Source: Maricaulis parjimensis (GTDB lineage: Bacteria; Pseudomonadota; Alphaproteobacteria; Caulobacterales; Maricaulaceae). From it: a stretch of 64,000 nucleotides of DNA. Numbering within the stretch: position 1 is the stretch's first letter; the number at the start of each line of letters is the position of its first letter. The DNA lies in NCBI RefSeq assembly GCF_016817355.1, contig NZ_JADOTT010000008.1:74003-138002 (forward strand), read 5' to 3'. This document shows positions 57,536-64,000 of the stretch, one piece after another. A program made the position numbers and the translations under genes. The notes under the pieces were generated by a model, which was not told the origin of the DNA, ran no database searches, and saw only the letters and a program-made list of their open reading frames with translations.

Positions 57536-58360
57536 ATGACCGATATCGTGATCCTCGTCCTGGCCATGGCGGCCACGGGCGCTTTTGCCGGTCTGATTGC
57601 CGGCCTGTTCGGAATTGGTGGCGGCATCGTCATGGTGCCGGCCATGTATTACGCCTTCCAATTCCTGGGCTATGACGATCCCAGCATCATGCAGGTCGCC
57701 GTCGGCACTTCGCTGGCCGTGATCATCGCCACCTCCCTGCGCAGCGTGAATGCCCATGCCAAGCGCGGCGCCGTCGATTTCGACGTGCTCAAGGGCTGGG
57801 CGTTGTGGATCATCATCGGCACGCTGATCGGTTCGCGCATCGCCCACCTCATCCCGGGCTATGTCCTGACCGGGATTTTTGGTGGCACGGCGGTGATCCT
57901 GTCAGCGCAATTCTTCTTTGGCCGGCCGGACTGGAAACTGGCCGATGACATGCCGTCCGGTCCGCTGCGCTGGGTGCTGGGCGGAATTATCGGCATCCTG
58001 TCGGCCCTGATGGGGATTGGCGGCGGCGTGATGGGCGTGACCCTGATGACGCTGTGCGGCAAGCCGATCCACCGGGCCGTCGCCACCGCGGCCGGTTTCG
58101 GTGTCGCCATCGGCGCGCCGGGCGCGATCGGCTTCATCATCAATGGCTGGGGCCAGGAGGCTGTGCCCTTCTCGCTGGGCTATGTGAACCTGCCGGGCTT
58201 TGCCCTGCTGGCCGGTTCGGCCTTCTTTGTTGCCCCGCTGGGCGCGAAACTGGCCCACTCCCTGCCGGAGCGGACGCTGAAGCGCTTTTTCGCGGTGGGT
58301 CTGGTGATTGTCGGCTGTCTGCTGGTGCGTGAGGCGATCACGGCCGCCACCGCTGCCTAG
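57536..58360 (+). CDS. TSUP/TauE-SafE family membrane permease
   Basis: This 274-aa inner-membrane protein has about eight hydrophobic segments and the internal duplication typical of TauE/SafE transporters: GLIAGLFGIGGGIVMVPAMY in the first half and SALMGIGGGVMGVTLMTL in the second. The family exports or imports sulfite, sulfoacetate or related sulfur and organic anions; the substrate is not evident. Adjacent to dusA by 4 bp. Its stop overlaps that of the convergent retropepsin gene. Confidence 0.9.
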   Translation: MTDIVILVLAMAATGAFAGLIAGLFGIGGGIVMVPAMYYAFQFLGYDDPSIMQVAVGTSLAVIIATSLRSVNAHAKRGAVDFDVLKGWALWIIIGTLIGSRIAHLIPGYVLTGIFGGTAVILSAQFFFGRPDWKLADDMPSGPLRWVLGGIIGILSALMGIGGGVMGVTLMTLCGKPIHRAVATAAGFGVAIGAPGAIGFIINGWGQEAVPFSLGYVNLPGFALLAGSAFFVAPLGAKLAHSLPERTLKRFFAVGLVIVGCLLVREAITAATAA

Positions 58361-59061
58361 CGGCGCAGGATCAGCCGGTCGTCGCGGATTTCCAGCCCGT
58401 CGAACTGGTTCAGGATCGACATACCCAGCAGCGAGCGTCCGCCGCCCTGGATCACCACGCCCGGCACATTCTCGAACCGATGACCGGCCAGGACGAGCGT
58501 CGGGATGATGACCGGCGCGGCCATGGCCTGTCCGGCAGCGGTCTGGACCGGCAGGTCGAACTCCAGGCTTTGCGTCCGGATACCCGCGGCCTGCGCATCG
58601 ACCAGGTCGAGCGCGACCATTGAGGCGCCGGTATCGACCAGGAAGGTCACCAGCCCGCCATTCACCCGGGCGTCGATATAGTAATGCCCGTCCGGACTGC
58701 GACTGAGGATGATGGAGCCATCGGCGGCCGCATCCATCAGGAAAGCCGACTCCGGGCCCGCATCTCCCCACATCCGGTCGATGGTCCAGGCGTCATAATC
58801 ACGGTCGATGAAGGCGATGGCGATGAAGGCCGCGCCGACACTGACCCAGGCCGCCAGATTGCGGCGGGCCAGTTCGCGTCCGGCAATCGCCGTGGCGAGA
58901 AAGGCAATCGCCAGCAGCAGGCCGGCCATTGAGGCCATCAGAAGCCGGGTCGGCGCCCCCACTGCGCCCTCAAACGGCCAGGCCAGCAGTCGCAGAACCA
59001 GAAAGCCGATCCCGAAGAAGACGAGCGCGAAGGCGGATTGGGCGGCGATACGGCGCATCAT
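58357..59061 (-). CDS. Membrane-anchored retropepsin-like aspartic protease
   Basis: This 234-aa protein has three hydrophobic segments within the first 85 residues. A C-terminal clan AA domain follows (about 125-234): FLVDTGASMVALDLVDAQAA with the single catalytic Asp, VIIPTLVLAGHRFENVPGVV, and RSLLGMSILNQFDGLEIRDD. Such TIGR02281-type proteins act as homodimers and are common in alphaproteobacteria, role unknown. Start ATG 59061 lies 2 bp from the DUF1289 stop, so the two genes form an operon. Confidence 0.85.
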   Translation of the reverse strand: MMRRIAAQSAFALVFFGIGFLVLRLLAWPFEGAVGAPTRLLMASMAGLLLAIAFLATAIAGRELARRNLAAWVSVGAAFIAIAFIDRDYDAWTIDRMWGDAGPESAFLMDAAADGSIILSRSPDGHYYIDARVNGGLVTFLVDTGASMVALDLVDAQAAGIRTQSLEFDLPVQTAAGQAMAAPVIIPTLVLAGHRFENVPGVVIQGGGRSLLGMSILNQFDGLEIRDDRLILRR

Positions 59062-59062
59062 G

Positions 59063-59257
59063 TCAGGCCTTCTTCGCCTCCCGGTAAGCGTCTTCACGCC
59101 CGGGCAGGGCGGCCATGATGGCGGCGCGCTCTTCGTCGGAATACTTCGTCCAGCGCCCAAGCTCTTCCATCGTGCGGAAACAGCCGACGCAGACGCCGGC
59201 CTTCGGGTCGACGAAACAGACCTGCACGCAGGGCGTCTTGATGGGGTTGCGGCTCAT
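59063..59257 (-). CDS. DUF1289 family protein
   Basis: This 64-aa protein begins MSRNPIKTPCVQVCFVDPKA, then GVCVGCFRTMEELGRWTKYS. The TPCVxVCxxDxxxGxCxGCxRTxxEIxxW pattern is diagnostic of DUF1289 and contains four cysteines that could hold a metal or Fe-S cluster. ATG 59257 is chosen by the motif; 59269 is possible and has GGAAA just upstream. It precedes the retropepsin gene. Confidence 0.9.
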   Translation of the reverse strand: MSRNPIKTPCVQVCFVDPKAGVCVGCFRTMEELGRWTKYSDEERAAIMAALPGREDAYREAKKA

Positions 59258-59354
59258 GCAGTGCAGCATTTCCTGCCCTTTGCGTTGAGGCAAGTGCTTG
59301 CGACCGTGGGGGCAGGCGGAATAAGGTCCGGCATTCCGGTGACTGGGGACTTCC

Positions 59355-60632
59355 ATGGACGATCTTCTGCTGCAGGCCCGCAGCTTCGTGGGCCTTTTTG
59401 CGCTTGCGGGCATTGCCTGGCTTCTCAGCCCGAAAAAGAAATTCCCGGTCATCCTGTTTGCGGGCGCTGTTGGGCTGCAATTGCTGATCGCCTGGCTGCT
59501 TTACGCTCTGCCGCCCTTCCGCGCCTTCCTGTCCTCGCTGACCGGTGTCGTCGCCGTGCTGCAGGAGGTGACCAATGAAGGCGCACAATTCGTGTTCGGC
59601 TATCTGGCCGGCAGTGAAGCGCCCTGGGAAACCGATCCGGCCGGCGGGTCCGGCTTCCTCTTCGCCTTCCAGGCCCTGCCCATGGTCATCGTGCTGTCGG
59701 CCCTGTCGGCGCTGTTGTGGCGCTGGCGGATCCTGGAAGTCCTGGTGCGCGGCTTTGCCTATGCCTTCCAGCGCCTGCTCAACCTGTCCGGTTCGGCCAG
59801 CCTGGGTGCCGCCGCCAATATCTTCCTGGGCATGACGGAAAGCCCGGTCCTGATCCGGCCGCGCCTGCCGGACATGACCCGCTCCGATCTCTTCCTGATC
59901 ATGACGGTGGGTTTCTCCACGGTCGCTGGCTCGGTGATGGCGCTCTATGTCAGCCAGCTTTCCGGCGTGCTGGACGGGGCGGCCGGCCATATCTTCACGG
60001 CCTCGCTGATCTCTGTGCCCGCCGCCGTCCTTCTGTCGCGCATCATGATGCCCGCGGAACCGCAGGGCGAGCAGCACCGGCTGAAAGAGAAAGTCCCGAC
60101 CCAGATCTATCATTCCTCCATGGACGCGCTGACCACCGGCGTGTCGGACGGGATCCGGCTCTATTTCAACATCATCTTCATGCTGCTGGTCTTCACCTCG
60201 CTGGTCGCGCTGGTGAATGTGCTTCTGGGCCTTTTCCCGGACGTGTTCGGCGGCCCGCTGACGGCGGACCGCATCCTGGGCGGGCTGTTTGCCCCGATTG
60301 TCTGGCTGGCGGGCATTCCCTGGAGCGAAGCCACCACGGCCGGCTCCATCATGGGGCTCAAGACGGCGCTCAACGAGGTCTATGCCTATGACCAGCTCGC
60401 CCAGACCGGCGATGCCCTGTCAGACCGCTCGCGCCTGATCATGACCTATGCCGTGTGCGGCTTCGCCAATTTCTCCTCGGTCGGCATCCTGACCGGCGGC
60501 CTGGTCGCCATCGCTCCGTCGCGCCGTGAAGACATCCTCCAGCTCGCCCCGCGCGCCCTGATCTCCGGCACGCTGGCCACGCTGATGACAGGCGCCGCTG
60601 TCGGCGCTCTGCCGCAGGGCCTGTTCGGCTAA
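59355..60632 (+). CDS. Concentrative nucleoside transporter (NupC/CNT family)
   Basis: This 425-aa inner-membrane protein has about ten hydrophobic segments. CNT signatures are GSASLGAAANIFLGMTESPV, TVGFSTVAGSVMALYVSQLS, SLISVPAAVLLSRIMMP, WSEATTAGSIMGLKTALNEV and GFANFSSVGILTGGL. It would import nucleosides with H+ or Na+. ATG 59355 after a short gap from the divergent DUF1289 gene. The stop overlaps that of the acyltransferase on the other strand. Confidence 0.93.
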   Translation: MDDLLLQARSFVGLFALAGIAWLLSPKKKFPVILFAGAVGLQLLIAWLLYALPPFRAFLSSLTGVVAVLQEVTNEGAQFVFGYLAGSEAPWETDPAGGSGFLFAFQALPMVIVLSALSALLWRWRILEVLVRGFAYAFQRLLNLSGSASLGAAANIFLGMTESPVLIRPRLPDMTRSDLFLIMTVGFSTVAGSVMALYVSQLSGVLDGAAGHIFTASLISVPAAVLLSRIMMPAEPQGEQHRLKEKVPTQIYHSSMDALTTGVSDGIRLYFNIIFMLLVFTSLVALVNVLLGLFPDVFGGPLTADRILGGLFAPIVWLAGIPWSEATTAGSIMGLKTALNEVYAYDQLAQTGDALSDRSRLIMTYAVCGFANFSSVGILTGGLVAIAPSRREDILQLAPRALISGTLATLMTGAAVGALPQGLFG

Positions 60633-61351
60633 TCCCCGCGCCGCGGAAACAGCCGCGAGCGCAGCCAGCCCAGGGTGGAATTGCCCTTGAGGCTCTGCCG
60701 ATAGGCCGTGTCGAAGAAGCGGTCCATGCCCACCGGGTCGGCGAACATGTCGCTGCGGGCACGCATGGGTTCGTCCGGATCGATGCGGCGGATCACCCGG
60801 GCCGGATTGCCGGCGACAATCGTGTAGGGCTCGACATCCTTCACCACGACCGAACGGGCACCGACGACGGAATGCTCGCCAATGGTCACACCCTTGCCGA
60901 TATAGGCGCCATCGCCGATCCAGACATTGCGTTCCAGCTTCACCGGTTTCCAGGCCGGTTGCGGATCGACGCGGTCATGGATGGAGTGCCAGTCGCAATC
61001 GGTGATCGTCACGCGATTGGCGATCAGGCAGTCATCACCCAGCTCGATGGACCCGGCCGCGAGCAGCTTGGTGCCGGGCGCCAGGAAGACATGGCTGCCA
61101 AGCGTGATCTTCCCGGCCTGGGTTTGCGGCGACCACACCGTCAGCCGCACCGGATCGGCCGCCGTGGCGACGATATGGATGCGCTCACCGGCGGTGATGT
61201 TCGGGCCGAAAACCTCGACATGCCAGGGCAGGACGATTTTCGGATCCACACCGATTTCGTCGAAATGCGGGGTCAGGAAATGCCGCGCCCAGGCATTCTC
61301 GAAGCCTTCCCAGGCCTTGTGCATCCAGTAGGGGCGGTGGTCGCGGCGCAT
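60629..61351 (-). CDS. Left-handed beta-helix (hexapeptide) acyltransferase
   Basis: This 240-aa protein resembles maltose/galactoside/colanic acid acetyltransferases. An N-terminal extension is followed by hexapeptide repeats: ITLGSHVFLAPGTKLLAAGS, IELGDDCLIANRVTITDCDW, VWIGDGAYIGKGVTIGEHSV, VVGARSVVVKD. It ends with the typical AGNPARVIRRI. A candidate catalytic histidine lies in CDWHSIHDRV. The acceptor (sugar or polysaccharide unit) is unknown and no sugar-synthesis cluster is nearby. Start 61351 chosen (MRRDHRPYW). Confidence 0.88.
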   Translation of the reverse strand: MRRDHRPYWMHKAWEGFENAWARHFLTPHFDEIGVDPKIVLPWHVEVFGPNITAGERIHIVATAADPVRLTVWSPQTQAGKITLGSHVFLAPGTKLLAAGSIELGDDCLIANRVTITDCDWHSIHDRVDPQPAWKPVKLERNVWIGDGAYIGKGVTIGEHSVVGARSVVVKDVEPYTIVAGNPARVIRRIDPDEPMRARSDMFADPVGMDRFFDTAYRQSLKGNSTLGWLRSRLFPRRGD

Positions 61352-61483
61352 CCGATTGTCCGTTCGGCATCTGGTTTTTGGGCTTGCCGCAGACAGGCGC
61401 GGCAGGAATGCTGAGCGCAATCAGACAATAACATGCGCCGCCTGTCTCGGTTCCCGTGCAGGACAGCCTCGCGGAGGGACGAT

Positions 61484-61915
61484 ATGGACTATACGGTCGA
61501 GATGACGGCGGAGGAGGTCACCGCCTATCTGAACGAGGTGTTCCCGCAATGGAGTTCCGGCGGTCTGGGCATCCAGTCGATCACGCCGGGCCGGGCGGAA
61601 GTGACCCAGGAAGCCGGCAAGAACAATTTGCGCCCCGGCGGCACGGTGAACGGACCGACCCTGTTCACCCTCGCCGATTTCGCCGCCTATGCCGTGATCC
61701 TCGGCCATGTCGGCAAACAGGCTCTGGCCGTGACCACCAATCTCTCGATCAACTTCCTGCGCAAGGCCCCGCCGGGCGCCGTGATCGGCCATTGCCGCCT
61801 GCTGAAACTGGGCAAGCGGCTGGCGGTTACCGATTGTGATATCACCTCGGTGGAGACAGGGGAGTTGATTGCACAGGCCCACGCAACGTATTCCCTGCCG
61901 CCCATGAAGGGTTGA
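61484..61915 (+). CDS. PaaI-type hotdog-fold thioesterase
   Basis: This 143-aa protein starts at an ATG with GCGGAGGGA upstream. The hotdog fold includes the family motif LRPGGTVNGPTLFTLADFAA (the substrate-binding HG of typical PaaI enzymes replaced by NG), followed by TTNLSINFLRKAPPGAVIGH and ITSVETGELIAQAHATY. Members hydrolyse acyl-CoA thioesters; substrate not evident. It lies 9 bp before the DUF3253 gene. Confidence 0.85.
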   Translation: MDYTVEMTAEEVTAYLNEVFPQWSSGGLGIQSITPGRAEVTQEAGKNNLRPGGTVNGPTLFTLADFAAYAVILGHVGKQALAVTTNLSINFLRKAPPGAVIGHCRLLKLGKRLAVTDCDITSVETGELIAQAHATYSLPPMKG

Positions 61916-61924
61916 GAGAGCACC

Positions 61925-62182
61925 ATGAGCGAAGACACCGGTATTGATCCCATTGAAGCGGCCATCCTGAAACTGGTGTCCGAAGCGCCCGAGGGCCGTT
62001 CCATCTCGCCGGCCGATGTCGCCAAGGCGATTGATCCGGAGCGTTTCAATCGCAAATTCGGCCATGTCCGCCAGGCGGCGATCCGTCTGGCTGTGGCCGG
62101 CAAGGTGTCGATCCTGCGCAAGGGCAAGCCGGTCGAGGATCCGGAGAATTTCAAGGGCGTCTGGCGCATTGGCCGCGCCTGA
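61925..62182 (+). CDS. DUF3253 family winged-helix-like protein
   Basis: This 85-aa protein begins MSEDTGIDPIEAAILKLVSE, then GRSISPADVAKAI, ERFNRKFGHVRQAAIRLAVA and GKVSILRKGKPVEDPENFKG, ending VWRIGRA. The DVA..I....W/F...VR..A.RL...G.I.i.RKG..VDP..fkGv.R motif is standard for DUF3253, a small putative winged-helix family. Its end overlaps the start of the uracil-DNA glycosylase-like gene. Confidence 0.9.
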   Translation: MSEDTGIDPIEAAILKLVSEAPEGRSISPADVAKAIDPERFNRKFGHVRQAAIRLAVAGKVSILRKGKPVEDPENFKGVWRIGRA

Positions 62183-62759
62183 CCTGGACAGGCTTCTCGC
62201 CGAGATTCGCGCCTGCCGCCACTGCGACGCGGCGCTGCCGCATGAACCGCGCCCGGTGATCCGGGCCTCGGCCACAGCCCGCATCCTGATTGTCGGCCAG
62301 GCGCCCGGCACGCGCGTTCATGCGTCCGGCAAGCCCTTCACCGATCCGTCCGGCGACCGTTTGCGCGACTGGATGGGGGTGGATGAGACGCTCTTCTATG
62401 ATGAAAGCCGGATCGCGATTGCCCCGATGGGCTTCTGCTTTCCCGGTCTGGACGAGAAGGGCGGGGATCTGCCGCCGCGGCGGGAATGCGCGCCCCTGTG
62501 GCAGGAGAAGGTGAGGGCAGCCTTGCCGCAGGTCCGGCTGACCCTGCTGGTCGGCCAGTATGCCCAGCGCTTCTATCTGGGTTCGCGCATGCACAAGACG
62601 CTCACGGAAACCGTGCGGGATGCAATGAATTATGCGCCGGAATTCCTGCCTCTGCCGCACCCGTCCTGGCGAAATAATGCCTGGATTCGCAAAAACCCCT
62701 GGTTCGCGGCAAATATTCTCCCATTGCTGCGATGCCGCATTGAAGAAATTTTATCATAA
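62169..62759 (+). CDS. Uracil-DNA glycosylase family protein
   Basis: This protein has about 196 residues, probably starting at TTG 62169, overlapping DUF3253 by 14 bp; no ATG lies near the domain start. The UDG fold shows RILIVGQAPGTRVHASGKPF then DPSGDRLRDWMGVDE (motif 1 region), MGFCFPGLDEKGGDLPPRRE, LLVGQYAQRFYLG, and the C-terminal PLPHPSWRNNAWIRKNPWF (H-P-S, motif 2). A Cys pair (CRHCD) near the N-terminus could be part of an Fe-S site, but the other ligands are not evident. Substrate specificity is unknown. Confidence 0.85.
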   Translation: MAAPDLDRLLAEIRACRHCDAALPHEPRPVIRASATARILIVGQAPGTRVHASGKPFTDPSGDRLRDWMGVDETLFYDESRIAIAPMGFCFPGLDEKGGDLPPRRECAPLWQEKVRAALPQVRLTLLVGQYAQRFYLGSRMHKTLTETVRDAMNYAPEFLPLPHPSWRNNAWIRKNPWFAANILPLLRCRIEEILS

Positions 62760-62866
62760 TCCCGATTTGAGGCGGTTTTGAGCGCTTGAACGGAAGCTCG
62801 CGAAAGGGTATTCCAGCGCCGATTTTGCAGACCCGTCTGCCATCGCTTTAAGAGGGTAAGCCCGTA

Positions 62867-63940
62867 ATGAGTGTTCTCGAGCATCCGTCTTTCGACAATC
62901 ACGAGAAAGTTCTGTTCGCGACCGACGAGGTCACCGGCCTGCGCGCCATCATCGGTGTCCACTCGACGGCCAGCGGCCCGGCCTGCGGCGGTTGCCGTAT
63001 GTGGTCCTATCCCAATTCCGAAGCCGCCCTGACCGACGTGCTGCGTCTGTCCCAGGGCATGAGCTACAAGAATATCATGGCCGATCTGCCGATCGGCGGC
63101 GGCAAATCCGTCATCATGAAGCCGGAAGGCGCGTTTGACCGCCAGGCCCTGTTCGAGGCCTTCGGTCGCGCCGTGGAAAGCCTCAATGGCGAGTACATCT
63201 CCGCTGAAGATGTCGGCGTGAGCCCCGACGACATGATGGCCGTGCGCCGCTCCACCGCCCATGTGGTCGGCCTGCCGGAAGGCAAGGCGGCGTCGGGTGA
63301 CCCGTCGCCGGTGACGGCCGAGGGCGTGTTCCGCGGCATCCAGGTGACCGCCGAGCGCGGCCTGGGCAAGCGCGACCTCAATGGTGTGAAGATCGCCATC
63401 CAGGGCGCCTCCGGCCATGTCGGCACCTATCTGGCCGGTCATCTGGCCAAGGCTGGCGCCGATCTCTTCATCACCGACATCAATGTCGATGGCCTGGAAA
63501 AGCTGAAAGCGGAATACGGTGCCACGATTGTCGGCCTGGACGAGATCTACGACCAGGATGTCGACATTTTCGCCCCGTGTGCCCTCGGCGCCGTGATCAA
63601 TATGGACACGATCGACCGTATCAAGGCGAAGATCATTGCCGGTGCGGCCAACAACCAGCTCGCCACGCGCGACATGGGTGAGGAAGTCCTCAAGCGCGGC
63701 AAGATCTACGCGCCGGACTATGTCATCAATGCCGGCGGCATCATCAATGTGATGGGCGAGATCGCCGGTGATTTCGATCCGGCCTGGGTGCAGGGCAAGC
63801 TGGACGGTCTGGAAGCCACGCTCGGCGAGATCCTCGACCTGTCCGCCGACCAGGGCCGGCCGTCCAACCTCATCGCCGACGAGCTCGCTCGCCAGCGCAT
63901 CGAGGAAAAGCGCGCCGCCAAGCTGGCGAAAGTGGCCTAA
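62867..63940 (+). CDS. Glu/Leu/Phe/Val dehydrogenase (leucine dehydrogenase-like)
   Basis: This 357-aa NAD-dependent amino acid dehydrogenase would interconvert branched-chain or aromatic amino acids and their 2-oxo acids with ammonia. Catalytic lysines are in LSQGMSYKNIMADLPIGGGK, and an aspartate is in SAEDVGVSPDDM. The NAD-binding loop is IQGASGHVGTYLAGHL, with Ser-Gly-His in place of the more usual LGxVG. A downstream block, GAANNQLATRDMG, is typical. ATG 62867 follows an AAGAGGGTAAG leader. The length and motifs are closest to leucine/phenylalanine dehydrogenase. Confidence 0.9.
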   Translation: MSVLEHPSFDNHEKVLFATDEVTGLRAIIGVHSTASGPACGGCRMWSYPNSEAALTDVLRLSQGMSYKNIMADLPIGGGKSVIMKPEGAFDRQALFEAFGRAVESLNGEYISAEDVGVSPDDMMAVRRSTAHVVGLPEGKAASGDPSPVTAEGVFRGIQVTAERGLGKRDLNGVKIAIQGASGHVGTYLAGHLAKAGADLFITDINVDGLEKLKAEYGATIVGLDEIYDQDVDIFAPCALGAVINMDTIDRIKAKIIAGAANNQLATRDMGEEVLKRGKIYAPDYVINAGGIINVMGEIAGDFDPAWVQGKLDGLEATLGEILDLSADQGRPSNLIADELARQRIEEKRAAKLAKVA

Positions 63941-64000
63941 GCCCTTTCCGGCAGACGCCGAAACGCAAAACCCCGCCTCATTGAGGTGGCGGCCAAGGGT

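Noticed and set aside
63971..64000. Hairpin after the amino acid dehydrogenase gene (CCGCC...GGCGG)
   Set aside because: It looks like the beginning of a terminator, but the window ends before any T-tract, so it cannot be assessed.

Overview
The window is 64 kb of GC-rich, densely packed chromosome from an alphaproteobacterium. It most likely belongs to the stalked or prosthecate lineages around Caulobacterales/Maricaulales (Hyphomonadaceae or Maricaulaceae type). The evidence is the FliX tail next to dksA, a PleC-type histidine kinase, an RcGTA-like gene transfer agent operon, and alphaproteobacterial signature families (DUF4169, RHH_4, DUF1289, DUF938, DUF3253). I see no rRNA, tRNA, CRISPR array, integrase or transposase.

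Layout. Positions 1-9.6 kb: fliX 3' end, dksA, a lipoprotein, Xaa-Pro aminopeptidase, a 53-aa small protein, a membrane LytTR regulator, a secreted serine hydrolase, prmA and uvrD/pcrA. Positions 9.6-21.3 kb: accessory and housekeeping genes (GIY-YIG nuclease, bacteriohemerythrin, ClC antiporter, ArsR/SRPBCC pair, Tag-like glycosylase, S41-like protein, fumC, RusA-like protein) with scattered copies of a palindromic REP-like repeat.

Positions 21.35-34.28 kb: a gene transfer agent (GTA) structural operon in the order of Rhodobacter capsulatus GTA. It encodes a candidate small terminase, large terminase, portal, a small membrane protein, prohead protease, capsid, gp6, gp8, gp9, gp10, gp10.1, a short tape measure, gp12, gp13, gp14 and gp15. 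A gp7 adaptor is absent. gp13 appears to have lost an internal domain while keeping four cysteines spaced like an iron-sulfur site. Two unrelated hairpin repeats sit between its genes, and a perfect 19-bp palindrome lies just before the first gene.

Positions 34.3-50.7 kb: a J-domain protein; a PepSY protein plus PhoP/FeuP-like two-component system preceded by an 11-bp-period direct repeat; DUF938; ccmE; a hydrolase/OsmC fusion; degP plus a two-component pair (again with an 11-bp-period direct repeat upstream of degP); glnE; and an EF-hand protein, ECF sigma factor, anti-sigma candidate and periplasmic Metal_resist protein, reminiscent of CnrYXH. Positions 50.7-56.4 kb: a PleC-like kinase, a CheY-like regulator, an EAL phosphodiesterase and an uncharacterised protein, a probable cell-cycle/c-di-GMP signalling block. 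Positions 56.5-64 kb: dusA, a TSUP permease, a retropepsin-like protease with a DUF1289 protein, a CNT nucleoside transporter, a hexapeptide acyltransferase, a PaaI thioesterase, DUF3253, a uracil-DNA glycosylase-like protein and a Glu/Leu/Phe/Val dehydrogenase.

The most unusual items are the GIY-YIG nuclease gene bracketed by inverted copies of the REP-like palindrome, the reduced but intact-looking GTA operon, and the EF-hand/ECF cluster.
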